A stretch of DNA of 64,000 nucleotides. It comes from Sclerodactyla briareus (Eukaryota > Echinodermata > Holothuroidea > Dendrochirotida > Sclerodactylidae). A model generated the notes under the pieces. That model saw nothing but the letters and a program-made list of their open reading frames with translations, searched no databases and was not told the DNA's origin. The stretch spans positions 186,001 through 250,000 of the forward strand of contig JAODTK010005927.1 of assembly GCA_026419785.1 (NCBI GenBank), given 5' to 3'. Position 1 is the first letter of the stretch; every line of letters begins with the position of its first letter. The position numbers were made by a program, and so were the translations under genes. This document shows, one piece after another, positions 45,492 to 56,513 of the stretch.

Positions 45492-48400
45492 ATGCCGGGC
45501 CGGGGTCGTGATGTCTGCGCAGTGTTCTGGTCTGCGCAAAAGCATCTATCATCCAGAAAGGTTGGTAATTAGTTAGCAAGTTGTGATTGTATGTCGAAAC
45601 ACATAAACTGGAGCCAGACCCAGTACTGTTTGGGTATAGCCTTGTTAAGCCTCGCTAAGTAAACGCTACTAAACTTTAGTTGAAAATGAGTTGTAACAGT
45701 AGGGAGGCATAGGGATAATTCCAAACTGAATTTTATTTTGTTTAACTATGTCCCACATGTAGGAAATTGGCTACACATGGAAGATTAATCAAAATTGAAA
45801 CGTAGACCAAAGAACATTCTGAGGGCCCATGAAAATTAAAATCTTCTAGGAACATTCTCTAGCAAAATGACATTCTCCTTGTATTAAAGTTACAAAATGA
45901 CCTTTGAAAAAGCAATGTCACACACAAAAGCAAGCACACTGGATACTCAAATTTACTTAACCACAGGATCAGGTGAGCTACATGTAGTCTACAGTACAGG
46001 TACAGGTAGATACAGTAGTAAACTAGTATGGGAATTGTGATGAACAAACTACAAACTCATCACAACTAGCAAAGTCTGCGGTGGAAATTCCAAATGCACT
46101 ATGATGGTCAATTGAATCTGGTCACGGTTCCAGTGAAATGAACAATTGGTATGATTTTTTTCTGATATATTTGAAGACATACTTCTGGTATATATAAATA
46201 TTTATATTATATAATAAATAAATATTTTGAATTAAAATTGCAGCATTACTGATATTTGGTAAATATATGTAAAAAGGAAGAGGGGAAAATTATATGCCCA
46301 TATGTTTCAGCCTTTCAGGAACACTAGCCGATATGAACTAGAATATATAAAGTTAGATTGCAATGAAAATGAAGTGACGTATCTGGCAAACATGTGCCCC
46401 GTATTATATATGCAGCATTTTATTCAGACATTGTGATCACTAGCAGTCACACTATGATTTCTCTCTCTCCAGGAATGTTGTCAAAGAGCATGTAAAACAT
46501 CTCAAGTTTCATCGGTGCCCGAAACGTTAATACCGGCTATGGACGAGGCTCTTGGGCTGGAAAAACTGGAAAGCTACCAAGAATACAGCAGTGTGCAGCA
46601 ATCACTTCAAGTATGCTGAACCTTTCCCAGTGGACCCACATCCTACACTATACTTGAGAGGTGAGATTGAGTATATTTATATAAATTTGGGCTGATCCCC
46701 TGATCACAGGCACCATCAATTCACATGTTTAATTTTTTGTTGTTGTTATTGGAAAATCTGAAGAAGAAAGCCGCCCTCCGGCATGTGTGTCATTTGTCCA
46801 CTGTACTCCACTCAACTGAAAGTGTGTCATATGCCAATTACTTGTAAGGTTAGGTGACCTATTCTGAAATTTGAATAACAGGGACAATCACATGAAAAAA
46901 ATTGGAAAGTCTTTCATATCATTTCTCATCAGGCTATAACGAAGACTAAGTCACCGAAAAACCCTCCAGAGGCCCACCAGAAACAGGGAAACGGATGATG
47001 ACCCCTCGCCCATTGTGTCCAAAGGATCAAAGCAGGTCAGTGTTTACACTAGGTTTTGAAATGTGGGGGGAATCCTCCCTACAAATCAACGAATCTTGGT
47101 ACCATGCATACTGCCGAACATTGCCATAGATGGCCAGTTTTTAACAATAGGGAGGGTGTGGTGCTAAGGGGTTTTCAGCCTCCCTTTTGGCCCAAGTGTG
47201 TCTCCCTGACTCCCTCAAACTTGACCTAAAACAAAAATGTGACCATTTGAAGACACCTTGCAGTGTTATGATGTCTGACACAAAATAATATGAGTATGCA
47301 TACATTGTGCCTGACGTACCAAGATTGTGACTGATTGGAAAACAGTGCAAAATTTGTGATTCCTATTATGGAAATCATTGCGGAATTTCCCGCATATAAA
47401 TTATTTTTGTGTGGGATTTTTGAGTTTGTGTGCACAGATCCGGCACAATCCAGCACTTTAGCATAAACACTTGTTGTAAAGCAGGGTTTCCCAATCTTTT
47501 CCAACTGGAGTACCATTCCACATTGTCGTGGTGCCACTGAGTACCACTGTATTTTACTATCTAAGCAGAGCGCCACCATAGGTTGGTGAGGAGCGTACCC
47601 AGAATTTTTTGGCCCCCGAAAGGCTCCCAGATGCCAGATTGCATCCAGGAACATTTTTCTGCTTTGAAAACTGTCTCTTAATTGGCATTTCTTGTTCTGA
47701 AATTTTGTATGATCCGAAACCTTCTATCAGAAAAATATTTTTCCAGCTCCAGTTGGTGAGAGGGATATTCTTGATGACCACACATCGCCGAACAGGCAGC
47801 GCCAGATTGTGAGACGAGGGGACCGGGTCCAGTGAGGGGGTATCTTCCTCCCTTTGTCATTTTTCGAATAATTAGGTACCCTCACATGCAATCTGGTGCA
47901 ATTTAGCATCATTAGAAGTCAAATTTCGTGCAAGATGCATGAGGGAGAATAAAATAGAATGCAAAAGAAAAATGGAGCACACTGTGTACCAACCCGCGTA
48001 CCACCATGAAAGTCCAAATGTACCACTGGTGGTACGCGTACCATCATAATAAACTATAAACAATAACATTAAGGCATGTAGGAAATATTTCACTGTTGAG
48101 CAAATTTCTCACTCAGATGATTTGATCAAGTTGTACACTGGACTACCCTCCTATGCACTCTTCCAATGGGTACTCTCTGAGGTGAACCCATACACGGGGC
48201 ATGAAATATCACGAAGGTACCAGCTCAAGTAAATCCAAACAATATGAAATACATGGACAGGACCAGCCTGGTAAAAAACGTGCCTAACTGTGGAAGATGA
48301 ACTGCTCACGACATTAATGAAACTCAGAATTAACCTGAACCAAAGAGATTTGTCCATCAGATTTGGAGTGACACAAAGTACTGTGTCACAAATCATTTCA

Positions 48401-49066
48401 ACATAGGTTCCATTTCTGGCCCATGAGCTAAGGCCTCTTATTTACTGGCAAGTAGAAAACAAGTTTATAAGTATTACCCTTCATGCTTTCAGGCTTATAA
48501 CGGATGTGTCCGGTGCATCATTGATTGCACGGAAATCAAAATCCACAGACCTTCCCTAGCTATTACAAATAATCAAGTGTATAGTCAGTATAAATCATCC
48601 CCAACACTAAAATTCCTAGTTGGCTTTACCCCTGGTGGAACTATTTCTTACATTTCTAAGCCAGTTGGTGGTTCCGCATCAGACAAACAAGTTGTCAAGA
48701 TGACAGACATGACTGATCTTTAGGAAGAAGGCAATATTCTGCTGGCAGACAGAGGTTTCAATATACAGGAATTATTACTACAGAAACAGGTTACACTCTT
48801 CATACCACCCTTCACCCGAACCTCAACTAGTACTAATCAATCACAGAGGATGAAAATCATCGTACTAACTTGTTGCAATTCCCGAAACAACCAACATGTG
48901 GAACGAGCAATCGGCCGTCTAAAGGAATTCACGTTACTGGGCAGGGACCAATCTCACTGAACATGATTGATATGATGGAGTCTGCATTAGTTGTTTGTGC
49001 AACAATTGTAAATTTACAGCCTATCCTTGTACCCCACCTCTCGATCATAATTACCTAGTGTTATAG
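45492..49066 (+). pseudogene. THAP + DDE_Tnp_4 transposase of the ISL2EU-like element
   Basis: The transposase would cut and rejoin element ends through a DDE catalytic triad after DNA binding by a THAP zinc finger. Exon 1 (45,492-45,560; MPGRGRDVCAVF) and exon 2 (46,473-46,660; FHRCPK, WKNWKATKNTAVCSNHF, PHPTLYL) form the THAP domain. Exon 3 is 46,933-47,035. From 48,117 come LYTGLPSYALFQWVL, the helix-turn-helix block (LTTLMKLRINLNQRDLSIRF, then GVTQSTVSQI) and the DDE core: Asp in IIDCTEI (48,523-48,525), Asp in LLADRGF (48,748-48,750), Glu in HVERAIGRLK (48,901-48,903). Spacings of 75 and 51 codons fit the family. Damage: a frame slip between exons 1 and 2 that also removes a THAP Cys, stops at 48,721 and elsewhere, and slips near 48.28 and 48.95 kb. 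An hAT-like insertion sits in the intron before 48,117. Confidence 0.85.
47482..48055. mobile_element. Charlie-type hAT fragment in an intron of the transposase gene
   Basis: It begins CAGGGTTTCCCAATC, the terminus typical of hAT-Charlie elements, followed by GAGTACCA / GTGGTACGCGTACCA words that also occur near 48,000-48,045 in inverted form. The right terminus is missing. A piece at 47,575-47,600 (GAGCGCCACCATAGGTTGGT) resembles 54,715-54,745 (AGCGCCACCATGGTTTGGCG), so a second element may be nested here. Confidence 0.55.
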
Positions 49067-49221
49067 TTGGGACCAGATAGATAGATCAGTTTCCACCTGG
49101 AGTCCCTCTATAATTGCTTATGGCGGTTCGGGACCAGGCAATTCAATAAAAACTTTAGACGGAAACCAGCGATACATAAACGTTTGCTAAAAACACAAAC
49201 GCAAACACTGTCTCTTCTTAC

Positions 49222-52200
49222 CTCTACATGAACTGCACTTCCATGAAGCTTTCCGCTTCTTCAGAAAGCTTTCCTCTCCTGTGAGACCATTGCAAGCAAA
49301 GTGGCTCCATCGGTCACACTCATCACATGCAATGCTCTGAAGAGCAACAGAATTAGGATTTAGGATGCAGTCATGATTACAAATAATGCAAGAAAGGCCA
49401 CATGAACAGTTTGTGATGACTTATCTATTACGCTGGAGCATATCTTAATTTGTTTTTGGCTGCCCGCATTCTTTATTACTCTGTTCTGTACCTTCCTGCC
49501 TAATATATTTCGGGGATTACACCTGAAAGAAAAATATTCCAATTTAGGCAAAACTCCAGCAACAAGCAACCTATCCTTGGTTATTCTTTCTACTGGAGAT
49601 TGCCATTATCTGAGACTGAGCGTACGAACAACAAAGTCACACCAATCAAAACCAGTAACCCACAGTTGAAATTGAATTTGGAAATAATATTCATGATTTC
49701 TGTCTAATTGAATGATTCCATTTGAGAGAGTGAGGCAGCTGTCCTTCTGTGTGCCATAGTTGATTTATTGACATTCTACGACATTTATATGGGTTCTTAA
49801 CTTGGACCAACCCTTTCCCACATTGCTGACAGCTGACCACACCATCTGGTGAGGCAGCAATGTACGAATGGGTGATACTTACCCATAAACCAGTACGTTC
49901 ACAGAAAATAGTTTTATGATTCTTTACAAGTTTGTGATTAGCTAGGTAATGTTTAATAGAAACGTTCTCCATGGTTTTACCCCATTCTAACGATGGTGCA
50001 GTTGGAACACCATAGTAAATCATAACCTCAGCCAGTGATGTGTGGGATTTATGGTTTAAAATTGTGGACGTCCCGTCGACACTATCACTGCAAAGTTTGG
50101 CATTACTTGAAGTTAACGGACCAACTCTGTGATCTTGCCAAACCTTGGAAGCTGACTGTTCTACAGTGTCCATAATAATTTGCCTTCTCTGATTGTCTGT
50201 GATGTTAAGATTAGATAGAACTTGCTCATTGAAATTAGAATAGGAGGGATCGGAATATGAAACTGCCTCAGTAACTGTTAGGGGTGGAGTTGGTCGTCTC
50301 GACTTCTCTTTGAAGAGCAACCTCCTCAATGCAAGGCGTCTGCCTATGTTGATCTGGGGAACGATCAACTTACTTTAATAATCCACACTCACCATTAGTG
50401 ATATCGGCCAACTTATCAAGATTAAATGACCTCACAGACTTGGAATTACGATTGATGAAAGAACGTGAATCTGTATGTGAACGATATAATTTTCAGGAAC
50501 TGTCTGATTTTCAGCATTATTTTTAATTTTTAAAATCTGTAAATTCTCTGCAAGTACAGGTTTATTTTTAGTAGTGTTGCATGGTATGCCCCATCGGACC
50601 TTCTGGGAAGTACACGCCCTGTCAGCCCTTCTCGACTGTGTCCACAGCAGCAAACAGAACAGTTGCAATATGCTTACAACCGGATTGTGGACCCTGTTGA
50701 AAAATTGAAATGAAATGACCATTGATAAAATTATTTCAAGTATGCTGCATAGGTTTGTTATTGCTGGAGAGTATCACAGCTCTAGTGGCAGATCGGAAGA
50801 TTTTGATGAGTTTTTCTTAATGATACTATGGGTGCTTTTTTTAATGTATTAGTGTTAGCTTGTATGTATGGGTATAAACATACCACCTATGGTAAGACAA
50901 TGCCCATATTTGGAAACTAACAGATGATTACAGATCTACAGACTAAACTAAAAAAACGCACCCAACATAACATGACACATTGTAGTCATGCATGTTAATC
51001 TGTTTCTGTATGTCTGCATTGTCATATAATGATTGCTGGCCTACTGTATGTGAATGTCAGTTAAGGAGTTGCCAAACCTACCATGCTGGCTGGGAGGGGG
51101 ACCTGCCAAAAAAATTGGATCATACATGTAGCATTAATATTTAGTATTTATATACTTGAGTTGCCGGCACAGTTGGAAGAGTATTGGCTCTTCATGCAAG
51201 AGATCAGAGATGACCTCTGGTCAGCATGTATATCATCTATGTGGGGAGATAGTTTTTTGTATATAAGCTCTCAAATCATGGCATCCAGTATTCCAGTATA
51301 CTGTGGATGCACCTATGGCTTAGGCATGCTTACCCAACAATACAGCTACATTCCGCTGTAATCACAGCTCCATTAGTCTTGTTGAGAACTACCCACGGAT
51401 GATAGGGAGGTTTACTGGACTTTGTCTGGGGCATCACCTGTGAGAGTAAATTAGGAATACTTGCTTATTGTATTAACATGGATATTGGAGGGTCAACAGT
51501 GCACAACTTTGAGGTCTCTTGCTGAACTTCATCTCAACAAATTGTGATCAGAAAATGTACTAAAGGCAATCTCCTGAAAGTTCTCTCCTTTGAAAATTTC
51601 CTCAACGTAGCAATAGAGTCTGTTTCATACTGATCACATGTTATAACATAGCCTACGTTTACCAGTTGTACAATATGATAACAATTTGATCCTACCTAAA
51701 GGATGGAAAGCCCATGTCACATGTAAACATTCTCTTGAATTCTAATCAGTCAACAGTTCTATTGTTCAAGTTTATTGGATAGTCTATCGCTAACGTTACG
51801 CTCCGCATTTTATCGTCACCATTCCGATGTGATTGACACTGTTGTGGTTGTGTGTGAGGGATGAATTTTATCATTATTGTTACAGTGTGACCATGCCTTA
51901 ACTCTTCAAATGTCTTTTTGTAGCAATGAACTGCATACAACATACCTTCGCTCTGACGGAACAATAGTTGATGTTCGGGCTGATTCCATTCAGCTCTAGT
52001 TGCTTCACATGGTTTGATAGATACAGCTCCTTGCCTAATCCAAGTGTCTTGGCCCCAGTGCACCCAAGTTTTCGGCCAACTGTGAAGAAATGAAAATTAA
52101 GAATTAGGAGATTTTGGCAAGAGTACAGTATAGAGAACTGAAGAGATCTGTGAAATAAATTGTTATGATCCAGTAGGCAGAACTCTATACTCTGTTGTTC

Positions 52201-53388
52201 TTCTCGTTTTGGATGTTTGTTTGAGCATCCTTGAGCATCGCCGATAGGGAAACATGGTTGCAATATGCATTTGTTTAATTCATTCAGTTTTTCCGATTCC
52301 TGAGCTTGTGCAATGCAAGCTCCATTCACATGACAGCATAAACTCATTTTATGGAGATATTGTCATATGTGAACCATCATATCTGCCATGTAAACTCTCC
52401 CTAATATAATATAAACTATTTAACACTTGATCCAGAAGGGGAAAACAGGATTAGCATGGGCTTTTAAAAGAAAAACGGACACAGACACTGGCCAAAATAT
52501 GAAACAACAACCAACAGCTTTTGTTAACAACAATTGCTCTAATGCAAAATCGGAGATATACAGTAGCATACTGTATAGTAGACCATCCCGAATTAACTGT
52601 TCGAGCCTCTTCTATTAGCCTTTCCATGGTGACAGTTATGATGATAAATCATATTGTGTCAAAGGTCGAAGAGGTACGCTTACTACGCTGACCGATCGAA
52701 GTTGCACACACAACCGTTTTTTGGAACACCCATGAGGGAAACTAGATCTTACCCGTGTGCTAAAAACTTTAACAGAGATTCCGTTAATGATCAACAAAAG
52801 CCAGAGGCTCTTTGCATTAGGGTGCTCTATCAAGTCATTCGTATAATAAGAATCAATAACATCTTATTGACAGATATACGTACCTACGTGACTGGCCTGG
52901 CTTCAGGGAGTAATGGCATAACTGCACAGGCATGCCTGGACAACTTAGAGAAGTCCAGCTCACTTGTATTTAATTGTAGAAATAGTAGGCCTACCCCCCA
53001 GCTATCACAAGAAAACTGGCCTTATTTTTCTCCATCACATCCCCTGAACATTGATACAGGAGGATGAAGAGATAACATGCTCTCTGACATGTTACTTATT
53101 CAAGTTCACTGTCGCCTAGGCCTAATGCTATGATACCTGTGTTTGTGTTACCTTCATAAAGGGCATACATTTCGCTTGGTCTCACTGCTAACCCAGTGTC
53201 GATTTAAGGAACCACTCCATTCTTTAGCTTAGGTCTATCGCAGGAAATTGGGCTGGAGTAAAGTACGTACCAGTGAACAGGTAGTAGGTACCGTTCCGTC
53301 TGTGAACGGGATAAGTCAGGCAAGTTGGTGGGCGATGTTTCCAAACCGGAGAGAGTTTCTGGGCGAGGGAGCTGGACAAGTCCGCCAT
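49222..53388 (-). pseudogene. YqaJ nuclease with SWIM-like CxH and PHD finger, second gene of the ISL2EU-like element
   Basis: YqaJ is a PD-(D/E)xK nuclease fold known from phage-type exonucleases; its role in transposition is not established. Minus-strand exons with good GT/AG sites: 53,388-53,271 (MADLSSSLAQKLSPV, ATG in AGATGGCGG context); 52,079-51,946 (ELYLSNHVKQLELNGI, NYCSVRAK); 50,693-50,393 (GCKHIATVLFAA, second half of a SWIM-type finger, then ACTSQKVRWGIP after a slip); 50,353-49,523 (NITDNQRRQIIMDTVEQS, APSLEWGKTMENV, IAASPDGVVSCQQCGKG, LVQVKNPYKC, then after a slip YYFQIQFQLWVTGFDWCDFV); and 49,402-49,222, a C4HC3 PHD finger (CIIC, CDEC, HFAC, CSSC). An exon may also end at 52,753. 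The motif usually ExK reads QVK (codon 49,802-49,804). The exon supplying the first SWIM CxC was not found. The gene converges on the transposase gene about 150 bp away. Confidence 0.8.
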
Positions 53389-53797
53389 CTAGAACCAACT
53401 TTGTAGACCTCGACTCTTTAACTTGTTGGGCAGCCTCGTCATCAGTGCATCGGGCCTTGGCGGCCTAATTTTTGCGCCCAGAAACATCTCTCCGCCAAGT
53501 CCGGGTGATTTTCTTTCCCGTCAGAAAGGCACACCTCTACTTCGCAGAAATTCTCAAACTATTAGTCTGATTGAGAAAATAACTAGCTTGCCTCTGTTCC
53601 ATTGCGAATTGTAAATTCGAACGTTGTATTGTATGTAAACACGGAAACAGCTGACTGTGGAATGTATAGAATCTCGATCACCAAGGCAAACAAGTGGTAG
53701 TATAGTCACTAATATATCACCTAATACCGCCACGACTTGTTTACGTGTTGCCGTAACACATTTATCCCGACATGAATCTAGGGAAGCGCCCTCTATG

Positions 53798-53815
53798 TAT
53801 TTGCGATCTAGGTCT
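53798..53815 (-). repeat. Right terminus of the ISL2EU-like element
   Basis: The minus strand reads AGACCTAGATCGCAAATA, matching the left end with one one-base gap and one or two mismatches. The flank ATTACACAGGC resumes the H2 repeat. Confidence 0.8.
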
Positions 53816-54535
53816 ATTACACAGGCCCCTCTATAACTTTTCAAAACTACACTCAAGAACGTTCCATCCATCTAGCAATGTTAAATGTCATTACTTCAAG
53901 GTTGATACTTACAAGCTTAATTTTGACTGTAATAATTGGGGAAAATCACACCTAGTTTTTCCCCAGCCTGTCGTGTTTTAAAATCTACTTTTAGTAACTT
54001 TTGTTAACTGTGCTTTCACATCTCAAAAGCATTCTTCCTAAATGAAAACCAGATTTCTCTAAATGGGCTCATTTTTCCTGGAATTTCCGATTATACTCAC
54101 AAACCTACGAAAATCAACACACTGGGAGATAATTTCATTTTCCGAAATTTCCAGAATGGGCAGTTGGGGGGGGCACCAGATTTCCTGAATCTGGGGTGGA
54201 GTGGAAACACTGCTTGTGAATAAAAACACTTGATCACCAGTGAGAGCCTTTTATTGACTTTCCTGAGTAGAATTTTGGGTATTATTTGGTAATTCTCATC
54301 TGTCAAAGACGAATATGGGGAATTAATGAGTTCTAAACCATTTCTCAACTCACCTTTGGTCCGTTTTGGTATATTGATTGAGATACAAGCTTGTCAGAAA
54401 CAAAAGTGAAACAAGGAAGTGGCGATTAGCGCTGTTAAAGCCTGTTAAGCGCTTAGCCTAAAAACAGCCTAGGGGCCTAGGCCCCGAGTTGTGAAAGCAG
54501 GCTTTAGTACAGGTACTAATGCCGCGTTCTTTCGG
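53816..54535 (+). repeat. H2 repeat, right flank of the ISL2EU-like element
   Basis: ATTACACAGGCCCCTCTATAAC, GTAATAATTGGGG and CCCAGCCTGTCGTGTTTT match 40,090-40,270, and 54,280-54,535 matches 42,200-42,440. In the other copy a retrotransposon fragment and an hAT end separate these two parts; here they are about 290 bp apart. Confidence 0.85.
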
Positions 54536-55104
54536 ACCTCGTATATACCGTATATACCACGTAGAGCGGACAAAAACCGAGGGGGCTTGTTATTGCGTCA
54601 CATAACCCTCGAGACGTACGGTTTGTATTCACTCCAGTGGCGGCGGAAGCCTACAAATTTAGGGGGGGGACGCAGACCAAACATTGGATGAATTGATGTA
54701 TGTTATATCTGAGCGAAGCGCCACCATGGTTTGGCGCGGAGCGGGAAGGAAAATTTTGGTTTTACGAACCTCCCAGATGGCCGGAAACGAAACTTCCGAG
54801 CGTTGGGAGCCCCATTGTAACCAGTATAAAAAGTGGGGTCATGTCTGCCAAATGGTAGTTATTATAAAATGGATGTATGAGGAATGATAATGCATATCAG
54901 ATGGGTTGGAGACAGCAAATTTCCGCTGAGAGAGGGCCCGGGGAAAAGGGATGTCACACAAATTCTGCGATCATTACGGTGGTGAATTTCCAATGTTATG
55001 ATCGGAGATTTTTTTGTTTTTTTTTTTTTTTCTTTGGTTTTGTTTTCCCCCCTCCTGAGTAATTATGATGCTCACCAAGGGAGCCCTTTTCTGCCACAGT
55101 GCCA

Positions 55105-55177
55105 TCCCACTGTGGTTCTGGTAGCGTATCGGACGTGCAGTCTGTTAGGGGTTTAGGTTCGACTCCCGTAGGTGGGA
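55105..55177 (+). repeat. tRNA-like sequence (SINE head or tRNA pseudogene), 73 nt
   Basis: The span is exactly tRNA-sized. TCCCAC at the 5' end pairs with GTGGGA at the 3' end. An A-box-like TGGTTCTGGTAGC (55,113-55,125) is followed by a perfect B box, GGTTCGACTCC (55,156-55,166). A 4-bp anticodon stem (CGGA/TCTG) would present loop CGTGCAG, anticodon TGC (alanine), but position 33 is G instead of T. No CCA and no terminator T run follow. A SINE head is more likely than a working tRNA. Confidence 0.55.
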
Positions 55178-55199
55178 CAACCAAACACTGGAAAGATTA

Positions 55200-56380
55200 A
55201 ATGTTTTAGCACTTTCGGTTTCCTAACCATTTTACATAGTTGCCAACCAAAAAAATTTATTTGAAAATATTATTACGTACGTTTAGAAGACCCAAAAGTG
55301 GTGTCTTTGAAACGTACGTAAGACCTTTCACGCAGGGGATGAAGTGTTTGTACAAACAAGGGAATCAAGGTTTTAAAAATATGTTATTGTTGTATCGCCA
55401 AAGATCTGTAAGCAAATTTATAGCAATTTTACCACTATACAGTTCGATACATTAAATTGACCATTACTGCAAGATAGTAATGATAAAGTCATTCACAGAC
55501 ATGTCATTTTTGGCGTTATTTCCTTCATGTTTTCCCAAAAATCATAAAGCTGACAAAAATGCAAGCATCACTTTTCTTGTTTTTAATTAAGGACTTATTT
55601 TTTCAATCTCCCACTTTTGTTGCCGAGTAATGTATGTGGCCTTGTACCGGGATACAGCGGTGATTATTGTCAATTCTTGAATAATCTAGTGGGCTAGTCA
55701 GGGAGACTAGCATACAGTTCAGTCGAAGTCATCAACTTCTATTGCCAAAAATGCAGCCTCGGTTTCCTCCTTGCGTCTAGATTTTTCTACCGTTTTTTAC
55801 ATTTTCTCTACGCGGAGGTAAATTCGATTACAGATTCGCTACAAGCTGCGAAATATCGCAGACCAGGCGGGGCAACGGCGTTCGGTACGGCAACATTGTT
55901 TGAAATTGGGAAAGGATACTAGGCCTAGTTTCACATTTATTTAGGGCGGTTATAATCTAGTGTCTATTTTATGGAGTCGCCCGTACGTCAGCGCGTGTAC
56001 GCAGTGACCTAATGTTATGTGTTACACACTGAAGGCTTATCCTAAGCTATTGAAGCGAATTACTCCCGTTTACTTAATGTGCGTGTGTGTGGCGGTTTTT
56101 TTTTTGCACAGGTACGAAACTATCAATGAATGTTTCACCTATTGGTGTGCCGACTGGAAGGAAAAGGTACATGAACCTATCTGAAACAGTTTGATAAGCG
56201 ATGTCAAGAAACCACTGTCCCATTGACTTTGTACAGGGGTCAGCTCTCTTTACAATACACCTACTGGACGTCAGTAGGTGTGGTATTTGCTATTGCGACG
56301 TAAGACATTTTTGCGCGTATCTCCCAGATCGCAGAAGTCCCCTCATATCGATAATGAAGTTTAATTGTCGATGCTTGGTG
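55200..56380. other. Unrecognised interior of the hAT-like element
   Basis: No domain or repeat partner recognised between the tRNA-like block and the C-rich right end. Confidence 0.4.
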
Positions 56381-56513
56381 TTAAATTTTTCAAATTTTTT
56401 TTGGGTCAAATTTTTAGGGGACTGCCCCCCACCTGAATTTTTTTTTGGGGGGACGCCTCCCCCCCCCCCACTGACGCCGCGTCCCCCCCCCCCCCCCCCT
56501 TGCGCCTCCTATG

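Larger units (their letters stand above)
45281..53815. mobile_element. ISL2EU-like (IS4EU) DNA transposon, 8.5 kb, apparently complete
   Basis: Inverted termini: AGACCATATCGCAAATA on the left and, reverse-complemented, AGACCTAGATCGCAAATA on the right. Both also have a downstream word (G/A)ATGTGTTACG. The element is flanked by AT (45,279-45,280 and 53,816-53,817). Removing it rebuilds the H2 repeat as seen uninterrupted at 40,077-40,115. It carries two convergent intron-split genes: a THAP-DDE transposase on the plus strand and a YqaJ protein on the minus strand. To my knowledge the pairing of an IS5/Harbinger-like DDE transposase with a YqaJ gene and a 2-bp target duplication is characteristic of ISL2EU. 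Both genes are damaged. Confidence 0.85.
54635..56513. mobile_element. hAT-like element, 1.88 kb, with target duplication
   Basis: Left end CAGTGGCGGCGGAAG and right end, reverse-complemented, CATAGGAGGCGCAAG share 11 of 15 bases. Flanking 8-mers ATTCACTC (54,627-54,634) and ATTCGCTC (56,514-56,521) match 7 of 8. G runs inside the left end mirror the long C runs at 56,440-56,500. No transposase recognised. It contains a tRNA-like block at 55.1 kb and a T-rich tract at 55,011-55,030. Confidence 0.65.

Noticed and set aside
55105..55177. Functional alanine tRNA gene
   Set aside because: Position 33 is G, the anticodon stem is short and contains a wobble pair, and no Pol III terminator follows; a SINE head is more likely.
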